NCBI GenBank assembly: GCA_023548195.1
Contig: JAJHZJ010000399.1
Coordinates: forward strand, 5,337,100-5,401,099
DNA length: 64,000 bases
DNA from: Bettongia penicillata ogilbyi
Lineage: Eukaryota > Chordata > Mammalia > Diprotodontia > Potoroidae
Direction: 5' to 3'
Shown: one piece after another, positions 23,440-34,600 of the stretch
How positions within the stretch are numbered: position 1 is the stretch's first letter
How the letters are laid out: every line of letters begins with the position of its first letter
Translations under genes and position numbers: made by a program
The notes under the pieces: model-generated
Seen by the model: the letters and a program-made list of their open reading frames with translations, nothing else
Told to the model about the DNA's origin: nothing
Databases searched by the model: none

Positions 23440-23565
23440 CTTGTGGTACCGAAGAGTCAAGTGAGTTCTCCTGAGCCACATTGCCAGTATATATCAAAGG
23501 CAAGACGTGAACTCAATGCCTTGGAACTCTATAGCTGGCTCACTATCCACTATAGAACAGTGTCT
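23440..23565 (-). mobile_element. MIR-type fragment, minus strand
   Basis: 'gcaagacgtgaactcaatgc' and 'gctggctcactatccactat' fit the reversed B-box and head of a MIR. Confidence 0.55.
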
Positions 23566-23599
23566 CTAAGGAAATTCTTTAATACTGCCATTTGTGGAT

Positions 23600-23900
23600 T
23601 AAGAGCCAAACTAGGCACCCAGCTGATAGAAGGCTTGAAGTCAGTTGAACTAAGATCAGATCATATCTCAGATGCTTAAAACCTGTGTTGACCTGGTTAA
23701 ATCACCTAATTTTTTCATATTGCTTCCCTATCTGTGAAAAAGGCACACCTACCTACCTACCTAAAGATCAGATAAGTTTTTTTTATGTAAGGGACTTTGA
23801 GAAAACAAACTATGATGTTAGCTGTGTTATTTTAATTAAATTTTTAATTAAGGAAATTTCTTCACCTAGAGTTTCCTATAGCAATTAAATGAAATGACTG
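23600..23900 (+). mobile_element. MIR-type SINE, diverged
   Basis: 'gatcatatctcagatgctta', 'gacctggttaaatcacctaa' and 'cttccctatctgtgaaaaag' are forward MIR blocks. A short (ACCT)n run sits at about 23748-23762. Confidence 0.6.
23832..23851. other. AT-only inverted repeat
   Basis: Arms ttaattaaa and tttaattaa separated by tt, a perfect 9-bp hairpin of homeodomain-like TAATTA composition. Confidence 0.9.
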
Positions 23901-23924
23901 CTCCAAAGAAATATATACATGTCT

Positions 23925-24075
23925 AATGTATATATTTTTTATTAGTTGATTTACATATGCATGGATATATATATATATATATACACATGTTCACATATAC
24001 AAATTCTTATATGTATGTATGTAGATGCATGTATATGTTCTGCTTAGAAACACATCTGAATATATACTGAGTATA
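23925..24075. repeat. TA/TATG microsatellite cluster
   Basis: Interrupted (TA)n at about 23966-23983 and tatg/atgt units to about 24075. Confidence 0.85.
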
Positions 24076-24899
24076 TATAATACATTGATGGCAGCCACAG
24101 CCATTTGTGTATATTGTGGTTAAACAGGAGAATAAGACCTTACTGTAGTCAAAATAAACATCCCTCACCAATAGCACTTCAGTAATTTACCTAACCTAAG
24201 ATCATTTTAAAGCAGCTTAAATGCATCATTAATCCACAGTTTTCCAAAAATATAAACATACTTAAATGACTATAGGGGAGGACAAGCTTGAATAGAAGAA
24301 AAATAGATTGAGATTCCATATATTTCAATGCTATGATATCAAATAAACTATTTCAAAATAAGAAAAGAATGATCATTATATATCTTATTTGCCTGGAATT
24401 TAGTTCCAGAATGCTTTAAGGAAATAATTCTTTGGTCTCCACCCATCTTCTAGGACCTTATCTCTTAGTTTTTAGCTTCTTCTTGAAACTCATCTTATTC
24501 TTCTAGTCCATCCTACTCATTTTTATCAACTATTTATTCTTTCCTTAATCCCTCTTCTACACTTTTTTTTCTTCCTTCCATGGGTATCTAGTGCTAATAT
24601 TCTGCAAATAAACAGGGTGTGGAGAAGGGAGGGGGAGAGGAGGAAACAGTTTTCCATTCCAAAGGATGTCAGTAAATTGGAGATATAAACTCATGAAATA
24701 TGGCCCAGGTCACTGAAGACCAGAATCAGTGACTGTTAAAATTAATTGGTTCAGGTGCAGTAATATTTTCCCCAAATAAGCAGATGGGGAAGCAATATCT
24801 TATAGGAACTTGCCTCCTTGATAAATTCTATGACCAACCTGTAAAAACAAATGAAAAACTCTATCCAAGAATTCAAGAATCATATAAAAATGTTATGGT
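24076..24899. other. Unassigned sequence
   Basis: No gene recognised. A pyrimidine-rich stretch at 24430-24570 might be a decayed L2 fragment but is not clear enough to call. Confidence 0.4.
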
Positions 24900-24934
<35 letters not shown>

Positions 24935-24938
24935 GCCG
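24900..24938 (+). repeat. (CT)n microsatellite
   Basis: tctc run with a gtct interruption, ending in a short C-run and 'ccgccgc'. Confidence 0.93.
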
Positions 24939-24949
24939 CAATCTTATCC

Positions 24950-25465
24950 AATTCCACAGATTCAATTATCATTTCTATGCAGATAATTACTGACTAATTT
25001 TTTCCAGCCTTTTTGTCTCTCCTGACCTCCAAACTGAGCTTTCCAGTTGCCCAGTCAACATTTCCAGGTGGATGTCAGTCCAGACCTTCAAATTTACCAT
25101 GTCAGAAAATTAATTTACTACTTTTTTTTCCAACACCTAAGCCTCCTCCAAACTCTCCATGTCACAAATACTCTCACATAACACCTAATCAGTTCCAAAA
25201 TCCTCTTTCTTCCTCCTCTCTCACATCCTTCTCTTCTCTAATTCCACTGATACTGTCCTAATCTAGACTCTTATCATTGGATTGTAAACTATTGTCATAG
25301 CCTCTTCACTGACCCCCCCCAACTTCAGTGTCCATCTTGTAATTGACCATACACAACACTGCTAAAGTAATCTGTCTAATGCATAGACCTAATCATTTAA
25401 CTCTTGCTCAGAAATTTTCAGAGGTTCTCTGCTATGTGTAGAATAAAAATCAAATATATATATAT

Positions 25466-25515
<50 letters not shown>

Positions 25516-25681
25516 TCACAGTCTGGAATGAATTTACTTTTATATACTAATTTTCCACTACTCCCCTTCACTCTCTATGATTTAGCCAAACTTGAGAAGT
25601 CACTATTTTCCAATCTCTTCCTCCCCTCTTCTACCTTTTCATCTATGAACTCACCATTTCATGTATGTAGGCTACACTCAG
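24950..25681 (+). mobile_element. L2 LINE, RT C-terminal region into 3' UTR
   Basis: Forward L2 blocks in order: 'ttaccatgtcagaaaattaa' (M-S-x-x-L region), 'acacctaagcctcctccaaa', 'attgtcatagcctcttcact', and the 'ttactcctgctcaaa'-type block at about 25400. The 82-codon frame at 25013-25261 overlaps this region but carries stop-free drift rather than a clean L2 protein. A TA/CA/TA microsatellite interrupts the copy. Confidence 0.72.
25455..25517. repeat. (TA)n(CA)n(TA)n compound microsatellite
   Basis: Symmetric compound array inside L2: a tata stretch, then a long ca run, then a tata stretch. Confidence 0.95.
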
Positions 25682-25684
25682 TTT

Positions 25685-26000
25685 GATTCCATTTAGTCTG
25701 TCAAATACATATTAGATGCCTACTATTTGCAAGGTATAGTGCTCACCACAGGGAATACAAAGACAGAAATGAAATTGGAATTGTACCTGCCCTTATGTAA
25801 AGTTCATTCTATGGTGGGAAGACAGGAAGGATGTCACATACATATACATAAATAAATACAAAGAATATGTGAAGTTACACAAAATAATTTGAGGAAGATT
25901 CAAAGTTCTAACAATTGGGGTAGGGGTCAAAAATAAGAATAATCTTTTTTTTAGGAGGTCACACATGAGCCATACCTTGAAAGAAAAAAACGACCTGTTC
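25685..26000 (-). mobile_element. L2 3' end, minus strand
   Basis: 'agatgcctactatttgcaag', 'ccacagggaatacaaagaca', then 'gttcattctatggtgggaag' are the reversed L2 3' end. It lies between two forward L2 pieces. Confidence 0.7.
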
Positions 26001-26084
26001 TGATCATTGATGGAACTTCCTACTTTTACTCGAGTTCCCTATCCATAATGGCATTCATCTCCCCCAGAATTTTCCCTGAGGTCA

Positions 26085-26345
26085 GTTTTCAATGTCTGCA
26101 TATTGGCATTGCTTTCATTCCTAAAGGTCCAATTCAAGAGCTACCCCTTCATTAATGTTTTGGTGACGCCTCCTTTCCACAGTTTCTGAAAATTGGGACT
26201 TCTCACCTTGAGCGTCTCAGGCCAGTCTGTTTACCTCTGATACTCAAGATTGTACCTGTCTTATTTTTAATCTTTGTACTCCCAGTGCTTAGCATAGTAG
26301 ATGCTAGATAGATGTCCTAGGTATTTTCTAAATGTTTAGATGGAA
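26085..26345 (+). mobile_element. L2 3' end
   Basis: 'tcctaaaggtccaattcaag', 'taatctttgtactcccagtg' and 'cttagcatagtagatgctag' follow the L2 3' order. It may be the remainder of the copy at 24950-25681. Confidence 0.75.
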
Positions 26346-27292
26346 TGATCAAACATGAAAATTAACTAAACATCTGAAGAATTACTAGAAAGTTTATTTC
26401 AATAGTAATTTTGGGCAGGTAATACAGAGTCAACCCTTCTCTGAAACTTCCCTAACCATTCCAAACATTTTTCATCCCTACCCTAGTCCTACCCACTCCC
26501 ACCCATGCCAGAATTCTTTCACGATAGCCCCTCTCCCCTCCTCCCACCAAATAACTAACATTCTTACTCAAAATGGAACATGAAATCTCCTTTTACTCAC
26601 TTTTGACCCCCTGCATTTTTCAAATAGATTGTTTTCCTTTTTGCTGCTCTGAAGTCAGGAAGACTCTGGAGTAGTCTTAGCATTCTTTACTGAAGAATTT
26701 ACTCAATGATAGCCCCACCCTTCTATGGATTTTGCCCCATAGGAAAACAGAATGTTGGATGAGCAGGTCCTGACTTTGATTCACCCACATTGTAATGAAT
26801 AAAGTGATCTGTCCTTAAGGTGAGATATCCTTCACCTTGTCAATGGAGGAAAAGATTTTCCCAAATCACCTATTAACATGGTCATTAACGAGTGAAATGA
26901 TATCTAATAAGGATTTAAATAGAGAGAATTATACTTATGTAAGAAAACTCAGATTTCTAAAAGTATAATGGGGCATCAGTATTCATGTGGTCAAGTGTTT
27001 ATGAAAGGGTTCATGTATACAGTCATAGGAGTTACCACTGAGATCACTGAAAAAATTGAAGAACTTGTAAACAAACAAACCTTAGAAACAAGATCTACAC
27101 TCGGAAAATATATTTTCTTTCCAAACCATTTTTAAAAATCACTTTGTACATCATTCAGAACAAGTCACACATTCTTTTAACACAAAGAAGGCCGAAAGTT
27201 AGGAAAGTCTTCACAGTAGTTAATAGAGGTTGATGGCTTTCATTAGCCTGACTTCCGAGAGCCTGGATAATCTGCTGATACTCCTACTTCCT
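26346..27292. other. Unassigned low-repeat sequence
   Basis: About 950 bp with no recognised transposon or gene; includes a C-rich stretch at 26460-26560. A candidate for unique sequence. Confidence 0.4.
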
Positions 27293-27546
27293 AGTTGTTG
27301 TTCAGTCATTACAGGCCTGTTCAACTCTTCATGACCCCTTTTGGGGTTTTCTTGGCAAAGACACTGGAATGATTTGTCATTTCCTTCTTCACCTCATTTT
27401 AGAGATGGAGAAACTGAGGCAAATGGGGTTGTGACTTGCCCAGATTCGCAAAGTTAGTGAGTATATGAGGCCACATTTGAACTCACACAGATGAGTCTTC
27501 CTGACTCTAGACCCAGTGCTCTGTCTACGCCAGCTAGCTGCCCAAT
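27293..27546 (-). mobile_element. Full-length MAR-type SINE, minus strand
   Basis: Reading on plus, the whole element is present in reverse: tail 'gttgttgttcagtcattaca', 'ccttttggggttttcttggc', 'ggagaaactgaggcaaatgg', the B-box side 'catttgaactcacacagatg', and the head 'ctgtctacgccagctagctg'. It would be transcribed by RNA polymerase III from the right end if active. It is moderately diverged. Confidence 0.93.
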
Positions 27547-27745
27547 CTTCAGCTATGCTTCATCATGCCACCAAACTAGATCACTTAATGATCCATTTTT
27601 GTCCTAGACTCTCCAACTATCATGCTTTATCTCAGGCATTATGTTTTTCTTGCTATATCCTTCTACCTTTTCCAATCACTACCTTTTTAGGTTCTACCAA
27701 TGAATCAAGGCTCAGAACAAACATTATGTCCCCATGTTCACTCAG
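27547..27745 (+). mobile_element. L2 3' UTR fragment
   Basis: Pyrimidine-rich blocks such as 'ttatctcaggcattatgttt' and 'tgctatatccttctaccttt' resemble the L2 segment upstream of its 3' terminus. Diverged. Confidence 0.45.
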
Positions 27746-27859
27746 GTCCCGACAATAAGAAATGTTTTGTTTTGTTTTGTTTTTTAACTTTTTGAATGTC
27801 ATGGTTTTGAGTTTGCAGTTCACTAACACAACACAATATCTGAAAGAGTATATGGTTGT

Positions 27860-28445
27860 CTTCCTTTTTTCTCAAAGAGGACCAAAATGACATCATTATG
27901 TTGGAGTTCAGGTACAGTGTGCATAATTGTGGCTGATCAGACCAATACAAGCTCTACCACAAGTCAGACACAAATAGTTGATATGAATATTTGGAGTGAT
28001 GATGTCTCTATATTTGTGCACCTCCCATTTCTTTTGAATTACTACAATTCTACTTTGCTAGAGAATGTGCTAGAGAAGGTGCTAGAGAATAGCACCTTCT
28101 TTGATGTAGGCATTCCATTTTTGACAGCCCTGTGCCAGTTCTCTCATATCTTACAATCAATTCCAGACTTATTCAGAGAGATCTTTAGAGTTCCTTTGTA
28201 TCTCTACTTTTGATCTCCATGTGAGCTTTTGGCTTGTATGTGTTATTCATAAAATAATCTTCTAGGCAAATGGTACTTTTGGCATTCAAACAATGTGGAC
28301 AGCCTTTTGGAATTGTGCTCTCTGCAGTAGCGTTTAAATGCTTGCCTGTTCAGCTCAAGAAAGGACCTCAGTGTCCAATACCTTATCTTTTAACACGATC
28401 TTCAAAATCTTCCTAATGCAATTCAGATGAAAGTGATTCCATTTT
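27860..28445 (-). mobile_element. RTE-type LINE 3' end, second copy
   Basis: Reading on minus, the sequence matches the 3' part of the element at 4046-4722: an H-L-N-C-x-R-K-I-L-K block near 28400-28440, then decayed coding sequence, then a C-x2-C-G-R...I-G-L-I zinc-finger-like end (about 27930-27975), and the same 3' tail near 27866-27905. It is 5'-truncated and has many stops. The 108-codon plus frame (27887-28213) is antisense to it and is a shadow. Confidence 0.85.
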
Positions 28446-28570
28446 GTGTACAAATCATAGACTTGGGGTGAGAAGTAACTTTAGAGAGAGTCTAATCCCA
28501 CTCCCTCATTTTGTGGATGAGTAAATTGTGGCTAAGGGAGGTAAAATAACCTCACTAAGGGTCAGTAAAC
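28446..28570 (-). mobile_element. MIR-type/THER fragment, minus strand
   Basis: 'tcatagacttggggtgagaa', 'taatcccactccctcatttt' and 'tggatgagtaaattgtggct' match the reversed 3' half of marsupial MIR3/THER-like SINEs. Confidence 0.7.
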
Positions 28571-28714
28571 ATTTCATTTTTGTCTTTGCTTTACCTGTTA
28601 CACAAGAAACATTTAATAAATATTTATTGATTAATGAAATTGGTTAAAGTAAGACAGATAATAAGTGGCAGATCCAGTGTTCCTTTTGCCACATCCCAAT
28701 GCTTCTTTTATGTG

Positions 28715-28860
28715 CTCCTTCACCTTATTAAATTGAAAGGTTCATGACAGTAGAGATTTTGTCTTTTTTACTTTTATACCTCCTTACCACTCCTTCACAA
28801 CCAGTGCTTAATAAAATGCCCTACATTAAATCAATATATGTTGATTTGAATCAAGTTAAG
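28715..28860 (+). mobile_element. L2 3' terminus, diverged
   Basis: 'gaaaggttcatgacagtaga' and 'ccagtgcttaataaaatgcc' retain the L2 3' order. Confidence 0.55.
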
Positions 28861-28985
28861 ATACAGATAGATCATAGACAGAGAGGCAAGACAACTTGTT
28901 CAAGGTTATGCAAATAGTAAATTACAGAGCCAGACTTTGAATCCAGATCTTTTGACTTCAAACTCAACTTTCTACTCTTCCAATG
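28861..28985 (-). mobile_element. MIR-type fragment, minus strand
   Basis: 'aacttgttcaaggttatgca' and 'gactttgaatccagatcttt' are reversed MIR blocks. Confidence 0.7.
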
Positions 28986-29332
28986 TGGTGATAATATATT
29001 TAATTTCCAGTTTCAGGTAACTTAAAATAATTTGTTCTGTAGAATCATGACAGAAAAATCTGGGGAACCAAGATGGTGGAATAAAAGCAAGGACTTCCCT
29101 GAGCTCTCCCCCAAAACCTTCAAAATAAAATTCCAGAGCTACAAAATGCACAAAACAATAGAGTAAAACAAATTTCCAGCCCAAGACAACCTGGAAAGTC
29201 AAAAGGAAGGGTCTTGGGAGATTGAGTGGCTGATACAAAATGCCTGAAGTCTAGGACAGTATACCCACCCCCACTGAAAGCAAAGTACTATCTTGACAAA
29301 GAGTTATTAGAAAATCGTGTTTTGTGGGGAAA

Positions 29333-30447
29333 ATGAGTAAACATGATGAAAGAACTCAGACTACCTAATCTTACTTTGGTGAAAAGGAAGATGAGGGCAT
29401 ACAACCAGAGGAGGATGCAGAGTCCAAGCTCTTACATCCAAAGGTAACAAGACAAATATGAATTGGTCACAGACTATGGAGGAGATCAAAAGGAATTTTG
29501 AAAATTAAGTAAGAAAAATACAGCAAAAGTTGGGAAGAGAAATGGGAGTGCTGTAAGAAAATCATGAAAATTGAGCCAACAGTTTACTAAAGGAGAACCC
29601 AAAAATATTGAAGAAAATAACATCTTAAAAATAGACTAACACCAATGGCAAAAGAAGTCCAAAAAGTCAATGAGGAGAACAATGCCTTAAAAGCAGAATT
29701 GATGAACTGGAGAGGAGGTCCAAAAGCTCACTGAAGAAAATAATTCCTTAAAAATTAGAATGAAACAAATGGAAGCTAATGACTTTATGAGAGATCAAGA
29801 AATTATAAAACAGAATGAAAAAAAATAGAAGACAATGTGAAAGATCTCATTTGAAGAACCAATGACCTGGAAAATAGATGCAGGAGAGATAATTTTAAAG
29901 TTATTGGACTACCTGAAAGTCATTATCAAAAAAAAGAATCTAGACATCATCTTTCAAGAAATTATCAAGGTAAACTGCCCTGATATTCTAGAACCAGGTG
30001 GTAAAATAGAAATGGAAGGAATTCACCAATTGCCTCTGGAAAGAGATTCTGAAAGGAAAACTTCTAGGAATATTGTCGTCAAATTCCAGATCAAAACCCC
30101 CAGGTCAAGAAGAAAATATTGCTAGCAGATAGTAACAATTTGGATGTTGAAGAAATACAATCAGGATAACACAAGATCTAGCAGTTTCTACATTAAGGGT
30201 TCAAAGGGCTTGGAGTATGATAGGAATAAAACCAAGAATGACCTATCCAAACAAAGTGAGTACAGTCATTCAGGGGAAAGAATGGATATGCAAAATAGGG
30301 GACTTTCAAACATTCTTGATGAAAAGACCGGAGCTAAATAGAAAATTTGATTTTCAAATACAAGAATCAAGAAAAGGTAAACAGGAAAGAGAAATCACAA
30401 GAGACTTATGTAAGTTGAACTGTTTATATTCCTACATGGAAAGATGA
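29333..30447 (+). pseudogene. Decayed L1/HAL1 ORF1 (RNA-binding chaperone)
   Basis: ORF1p is a trimeric nucleic-acid chaperone with a coiled coil, an RRM and a C-terminal domain. Here the candidate start ATG is at 29333 with stops soon after. A lysine/glutamate-rich coiled-coil segment covers about 29640-29860 with several stops. The RRM start reads LENRCRRDNFKVIGLPES at about 29868-29921. A C-terminal domain segment (IKPRMTYP... then FLMKRPELNRKFD) lies in the frame at 30217-30447. At least two frameshifts separate these parts, so no ORF1 protein can be made. The frames at 29862-30125 and 30144-30341 are out-of-frame shadows of the same region. Confidence 0.85.
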
Positions 30448-30504
30448 TATTTGTCACTCTTGAGACCTTTCCCAGTGTTAGAGTATTTGGAGGAAGTAGA
30501 TAGA

Positions 30505-30506
30505 GT

Positions 30507-30553
<47 letters not shown>
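30505..30553 (+). repeat. (GATA)n microsatellite
   Basis: About a dozen near-perfect gata units, inside the HAL1-like element. Confidence 0.97.
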
Positions 30554-31350
30554 GGAACAGGGTGAGTTGAACATGAAGGGATGGTATCTAAAAATAAAAT
30601 TAAGGTGTGAGAGAGGAATATATTGGGAGAAGCAGGAAGGGAGAGAGAGAATGGAAAAAATTATCTCATATAAAAGAGTCAAGAAAAAGGCTTTACAGTG
30701 AATGGGAAGAGGGGAGAGGTAAGAAGGAATGAGTGAACCTCACTCTCATTCAATTTGACTTAAGGAGGGAATAATATACACATCCAATTGGTTATCTTAT
30801 CCTACAGGAAAGTAGGATGCAGGGAACAATAGGGCATATGATAGAAGGGAGGGTGTATTGGGGGAAGAAGTAGTCAGAAGAAAACACCTTAGAAAAAGGA
30901 CAGGGTCAAAGGAGAAAATAGAATAATTGGGGGGTGGGATAGGATGGAGGGAAATATAGTTAGTCTTTCACAACATGACTATTATGGAGGTGTTTTTCAT
31001 AAGTACATATGTGTAACCTATATTGAATTGTTTACCTTCTCGGTGGGGTAGGTGGGAAAGAAAGGAGAGAATTTGAAACTCAAAGTTTTAAAAACAAATA
31101 TTAAAAATTGTTTTTTCATGCAAATGTGAAGTGAGATATACAGGCAATGGGATATAGACATCTATCTTGCCCTTCAAGAAAGTAAAGGGGAAAGGGATAA
31201 GAGGGGGTGATGATAAAAAAGGAGGGCAGATTGGGAGAAGAGATAATCAGAATGCATGCCATCTCAGGGTGGGAGGAGAGGAAAGTTGGGGAAGGAGGAT
31301 GGGGGGATGTGGAAAGAATGTTGAAAACTAAAAATAAATAACTTTAAATA

Positions 31351-31660
31351 TCAAAAGAGGAAAGAAAAATCTATGGAATTACAGTGCATAATAGGCATGT
31401 GTGTATGTCCACATTTTAATAACATTTGTATTTTAGTATTTTTTTTTTTAGTATTTCAAAAGGAGTCCATGAGATTCTCACCTCAATCGGCTTAATGTAT
31501 GTGTCCTGCTTTATTTAGTAATTGTCAGACCATAATACACAGAATCAGAGGGAAATGGACAGGTAATGGTGGAAAACACAGGAAAAAAGTGCTATGTGGC
31601 ATATTCAATATGGAAGAGCTGGAATTTGTTAACATGTCAAAGAGATGACATAATAGGGCC
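31351..31660. other. Unassigned sequence
   Basis: A T-run at 31440-31450; nothing else recognised. Confidence 0.45.
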
Positions 31661-31664
31661 TTAT

Positions 31665-31815
31665 AAGATCATAGGTTTAGAGTTCGAAATTAATGGAAGG
31701 CCCTTTAGAGACTGTATAATTCATCACCCTTATTATATAAAGAAGGAAACTGAGGACCACAAAGATTAAATGATTTACCCAAGGTTGGCTACATAGTTGT
31801 GTCACAGCTGAGATT
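31665..31815 (-). mobile_element. MIR/THER-type SINE fragment, minus strand
   Basis: 'gatcataggtttagagttcg', 'aggaaactgaggaccacaaa' and 'gatttacccaaggttggcta' are reversed MIR blocks. Confidence 0.75.
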
Positions 31816-31839
31816 CACATAGGCTACAATATCACAAGA

Positions 31840-32030
31840 TCAGAGAACTAAAGCAAGAAGTGACCTGAGACATCATCAGGCCCAGCTCCCTAACTTTACA
31901 AATGAGGAAAATGGGACCCATAGAACCTCAGGAACTTGACCAAGGTAATAAACATAATAAGTTATGCAGTTAGACTTCAAAGTGAAGTCTTCTGACTTCA
32001 AATCCAACATGCATCCCATTGTAATATTCT
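31840..32030 (-). mobile_element. MIR/THER-type SINE fragment, minus strand
   Basis: Second copy of the same kind beside the previous one: 'agaagtgacctgagacatca', 'caaatgaggaaaatgggacc', 'gaacttgaccaaggtaataa', ending at 'cttcaaatccaacatgcatc'. Confidence 0.75.
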
Positions 32031-32899
32031 GCTTCCATAATAATGACTAAATAATGCTCTTTCTGAATGTAAAAGGTGTGTGTGGTAATCAAATTTGTTT
32101 TGCCAAAAATTAATTGGGAAAAATGTTATCTTCATTAGAGGTAATGCCTTCTCTATATATCCATTAAGAGAACACCTATGACTTTGATTCAGATCTGTTG
32201 CGGTCAGTTTAATAAATGTATCTCTGCTAAAAAATAGTAGGGACATGTTCATATTTACACAGATTCCTTACAGAAGCATTATAATTATATTTATGAAACT
32301 ACTTTTCTGCCTACTTTCTATATTGTTGTTAAAGATGGGACAAAAAGAAATGGACGTAAACTGAAATGCAGCAAAGATTTGAGTTAGTTATAAGACTTTC
32401 TGGATTGTTGACTTGTAAAGTGAATTTTCAGAGTAGGCTATGGGATTTCATGTTCCAAAACTGTTTTGAAAATAGGGCAGATTTTCATCTCTCTGCAGAG
32501 GTGTAGTTTGAGGATTTCCTGAAAGCCTGAAAGAGAGTTAATAATCACTCAAGGTCCCTTCTAACCTTGTGATGCAATAATTTCAGTGTTAATGTTCAAA
32601 ACATCTTATGCATGGTAGAGACTTAGAATAGATTAATAGTAATTTTTGAACTAGTGAAATGAAAACACTGATCAACCAAAGAAAAGCAACCAGGGTTTCA
32701 ATGACAAAATGGTATGAAAAATTAAGACATTTATCTGTATAATTCAGAAGAATAACACATTTTCATCTGAATGGAAAGATAACTCAATTCTCTGCGGTAC
32801 TGGTCACCTAGTGGCATGGGTAGGAAGAGAACTCATATCATGATGGAAAATAGGCAAAATGACCATGGATCAACTTTATAGCAATCAAACCAGTTGACA
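32031..32899. other. Unassigned sequence
   Basis: No gene or named repeat, except a possible MIR tail near 32548-32580 ('caaggtcccttctaaccttg'). Confidence 0.45.
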
Positions 32900-33075
32900 T
32901 GTCTTCTAGAATGATGCATTTGATATAGTTACCCTGGAGGGTGGAGGTTCAAGTCTGCCTTTAAAACTTGGCAGTCACTTAGCCTCCCTAAATCATAAAT
33001 TCTTCATCAGTAAAGAGAATTGAACTAGATAGCATTTGAGGTCCCTTCTAGCTCTACAACAATGATCCAATGAAC
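32900..33075 (+). mobile_element. MIR-type SINE
   Basis: 'ggtggaggttcaagtctgcc' (B box), 'ggcagtcacttagcctccct' and 'gaggtcccttctagctctac' give the MIR order. Confidence 0.8.
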
Positions 33076-33374
33076 AGAAGGTTTCTCCTTCTTTAATTGT
33101 TAGAATTCCTATAGGCTTTCCTACATTTTAATTTTCTGTGCCTTTTCATATATAAATTCTTAACTGTGTCAAATTTACTTGAACTCATTAACTTTCTCCT
33201 TCATGCTATGGGTTTGTGCTAAAGCATACGTTTTCAACTATAGTAGTCAGTTTTATTTTCATACTGCTGAAATATTAGAACTTTTAAAATTATTTATTTA
33301 ATTTTAAACTTAAGAAATAAAACACACATTTCTATAACAACTGGATAGAAAAAATATGATTGCAAATGAGTTTA
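33076..33374. other. Unassigned AT-rich sequence
   Basis: Nothing recognised. Confidence 0.45.
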
Positions 33375-33526
33375 TAAATCTATTATGTATAATTTGCTAT
33401 TCCTTTTAAATATGCAATAAAACTATCCTGCAAATTTCTTTTTTCCCCTTTTTTCCTTCCCCTTTCCATCCTAGAGATGACTATCATTAGAAACAAATGT
33501 ATGTATGTGTGTGTGTGTATGTGTGT

Positions 33527-33564
<38 letters not shown>

Positions 33565-33795
33565 ATTCAATACGTATGCCTATGTATTAGTTCTTTCTTT
33601 GGATGCAGATAGCATCTTTCTTCATAGGTCCTCTGTAGTTAACTTGGGTTTTTATAATAGTGAACATGATTTAGTAGCACAAAGTCATTTTTGAAACATT
33701 ATTACTTTCACTGGATACAATATTATCTTGATGATGATCATTTCATTCTTTGTTATTTCATGCAATACCTGCCTGTCCTGAGTTTCAGAGATTTT
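33375..33795 (-). mobile_element. L1 3' UTR, second subfamily, minus strand
   Basis: On plus: 'ctattccttttaaatatgca', a C/T-rich tract, an interrupted (TG)n, then 'ggatgcagatagcatctttc', 'cttcataggtcctctgtagt', and 'ctttcactggatacaatatt'. This is the reverse of an L1 3' UTR that differs from the 13478 copy. A related short piece sits at 8101-8235. Confidence 0.8.
33496..33563. repeat. (TG)n microsatellite
   Basis: tg/tatg array inside the L1 3' UTR. The Cys/Val frame through it is an artefact. Confidence 0.96.
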
Positions 33796-34600
33796 GAAGG
33801 GAATCTCTGGTTTACAACATGGGGGAATAAAAGAACTCATCATGGGCATTCAAACTCATTGTTCATGGGTGAAACCTAATGTTGTCATTTATCAAGTCCT
33901 AGGAAATAGCCAGGTACTTGACATGACGCTAATGTGCTAAGGAACTGGATGCTTTATGCTAATGTGCAGTGATCAATTTATGAAGGTGTAATTTGAGAGC
34001 AAGATCAAAGTTCAAAGAGGTGTATATAATCTAAAAATCTAAACACCAATAAATAAAAGAAGCTGTGATTCCTTAAACAAGGAACTTTCATTAACCACAA
34101 ATATGCTGAATAATAAATTTAACTGAACATTTTTTTTTACCACAAGCAGAATTATTATGGAAAAAAGTTAAATGTGCCTTGAATTTAAGTGTCACTCCAA
34201 AAACAGGCTGAGCATCATGATTTTAGCCCTGGTTTTCTAAGTAACTTATAGGTTTATTATTCATTTAATATTTGAGATGCTGAGTTTAAGAAACACAGAA
34301 GGGTTGCCAGTGGAAAAAGTTTAAGAAGCCTTGGAAGCCTTCTGTTTCCACTTTATCTTTTCCAATTTCCTTTATCATTCTCCCCCTTTTATTTTCCTCT
34401 GCCATTAATCCAAACTTCTAATGGTAAGTTTCTACTATAATTACTATTACAATGACCTATTAATTACAATTTTATAAGCAGTTACATAGTAACTGCCACA
34501 TAATTACTATTATAATGACCCAATAATTACAATTGTTATTTCTAATGGCCTCTTTTTCATAAGATCGCTTGGTCTTTTTAAAGTGAGTGTCTTTCTTAAT
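33796..34600. other. Unassigned low-repeat sequence
   Basis: No transposon or gene recognised. 33920-34080 contains two gctaatgtgc-type repeats and a 'gatcaaagttcaaag' block, discussed under findings. 34420-34530 is an 'attactattataatgacc' direct repeat pair about 65 bp apart. Confidence 0.45.

Larger units (their letters stand above)
29044..31350 (+). mobile_element. HAL1-like (ORF1-only) L1 element
   Basis: Starts with an L1 5' end, 'ggggaaccaagatggtggaa', and a 5' UTR containing 'aaatttccagcccaagacaa'. ORF1 remnants follow. After ORF1 comes a long purine-rich non-coding stretch (about 30450-31310) that leads directly to a 3' end with 'gttgaaaactaaaaataaat' (about 31319-31345). No endonuclease or reverse transcriptase coding region is present. 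This is the architecture of half-L1 elements, which rely on L1 machinery in trans. A (GATA)n array lies inside the post-ORF1 stretch. No TSD was established. Confidence 0.82.

Noticed and set aside
30505..30553. CRISPR-like array
   Set aside because: GATA and ATCT arrays are plain tetranucleotide microsatellites without spacers, in a vertebrate genome.
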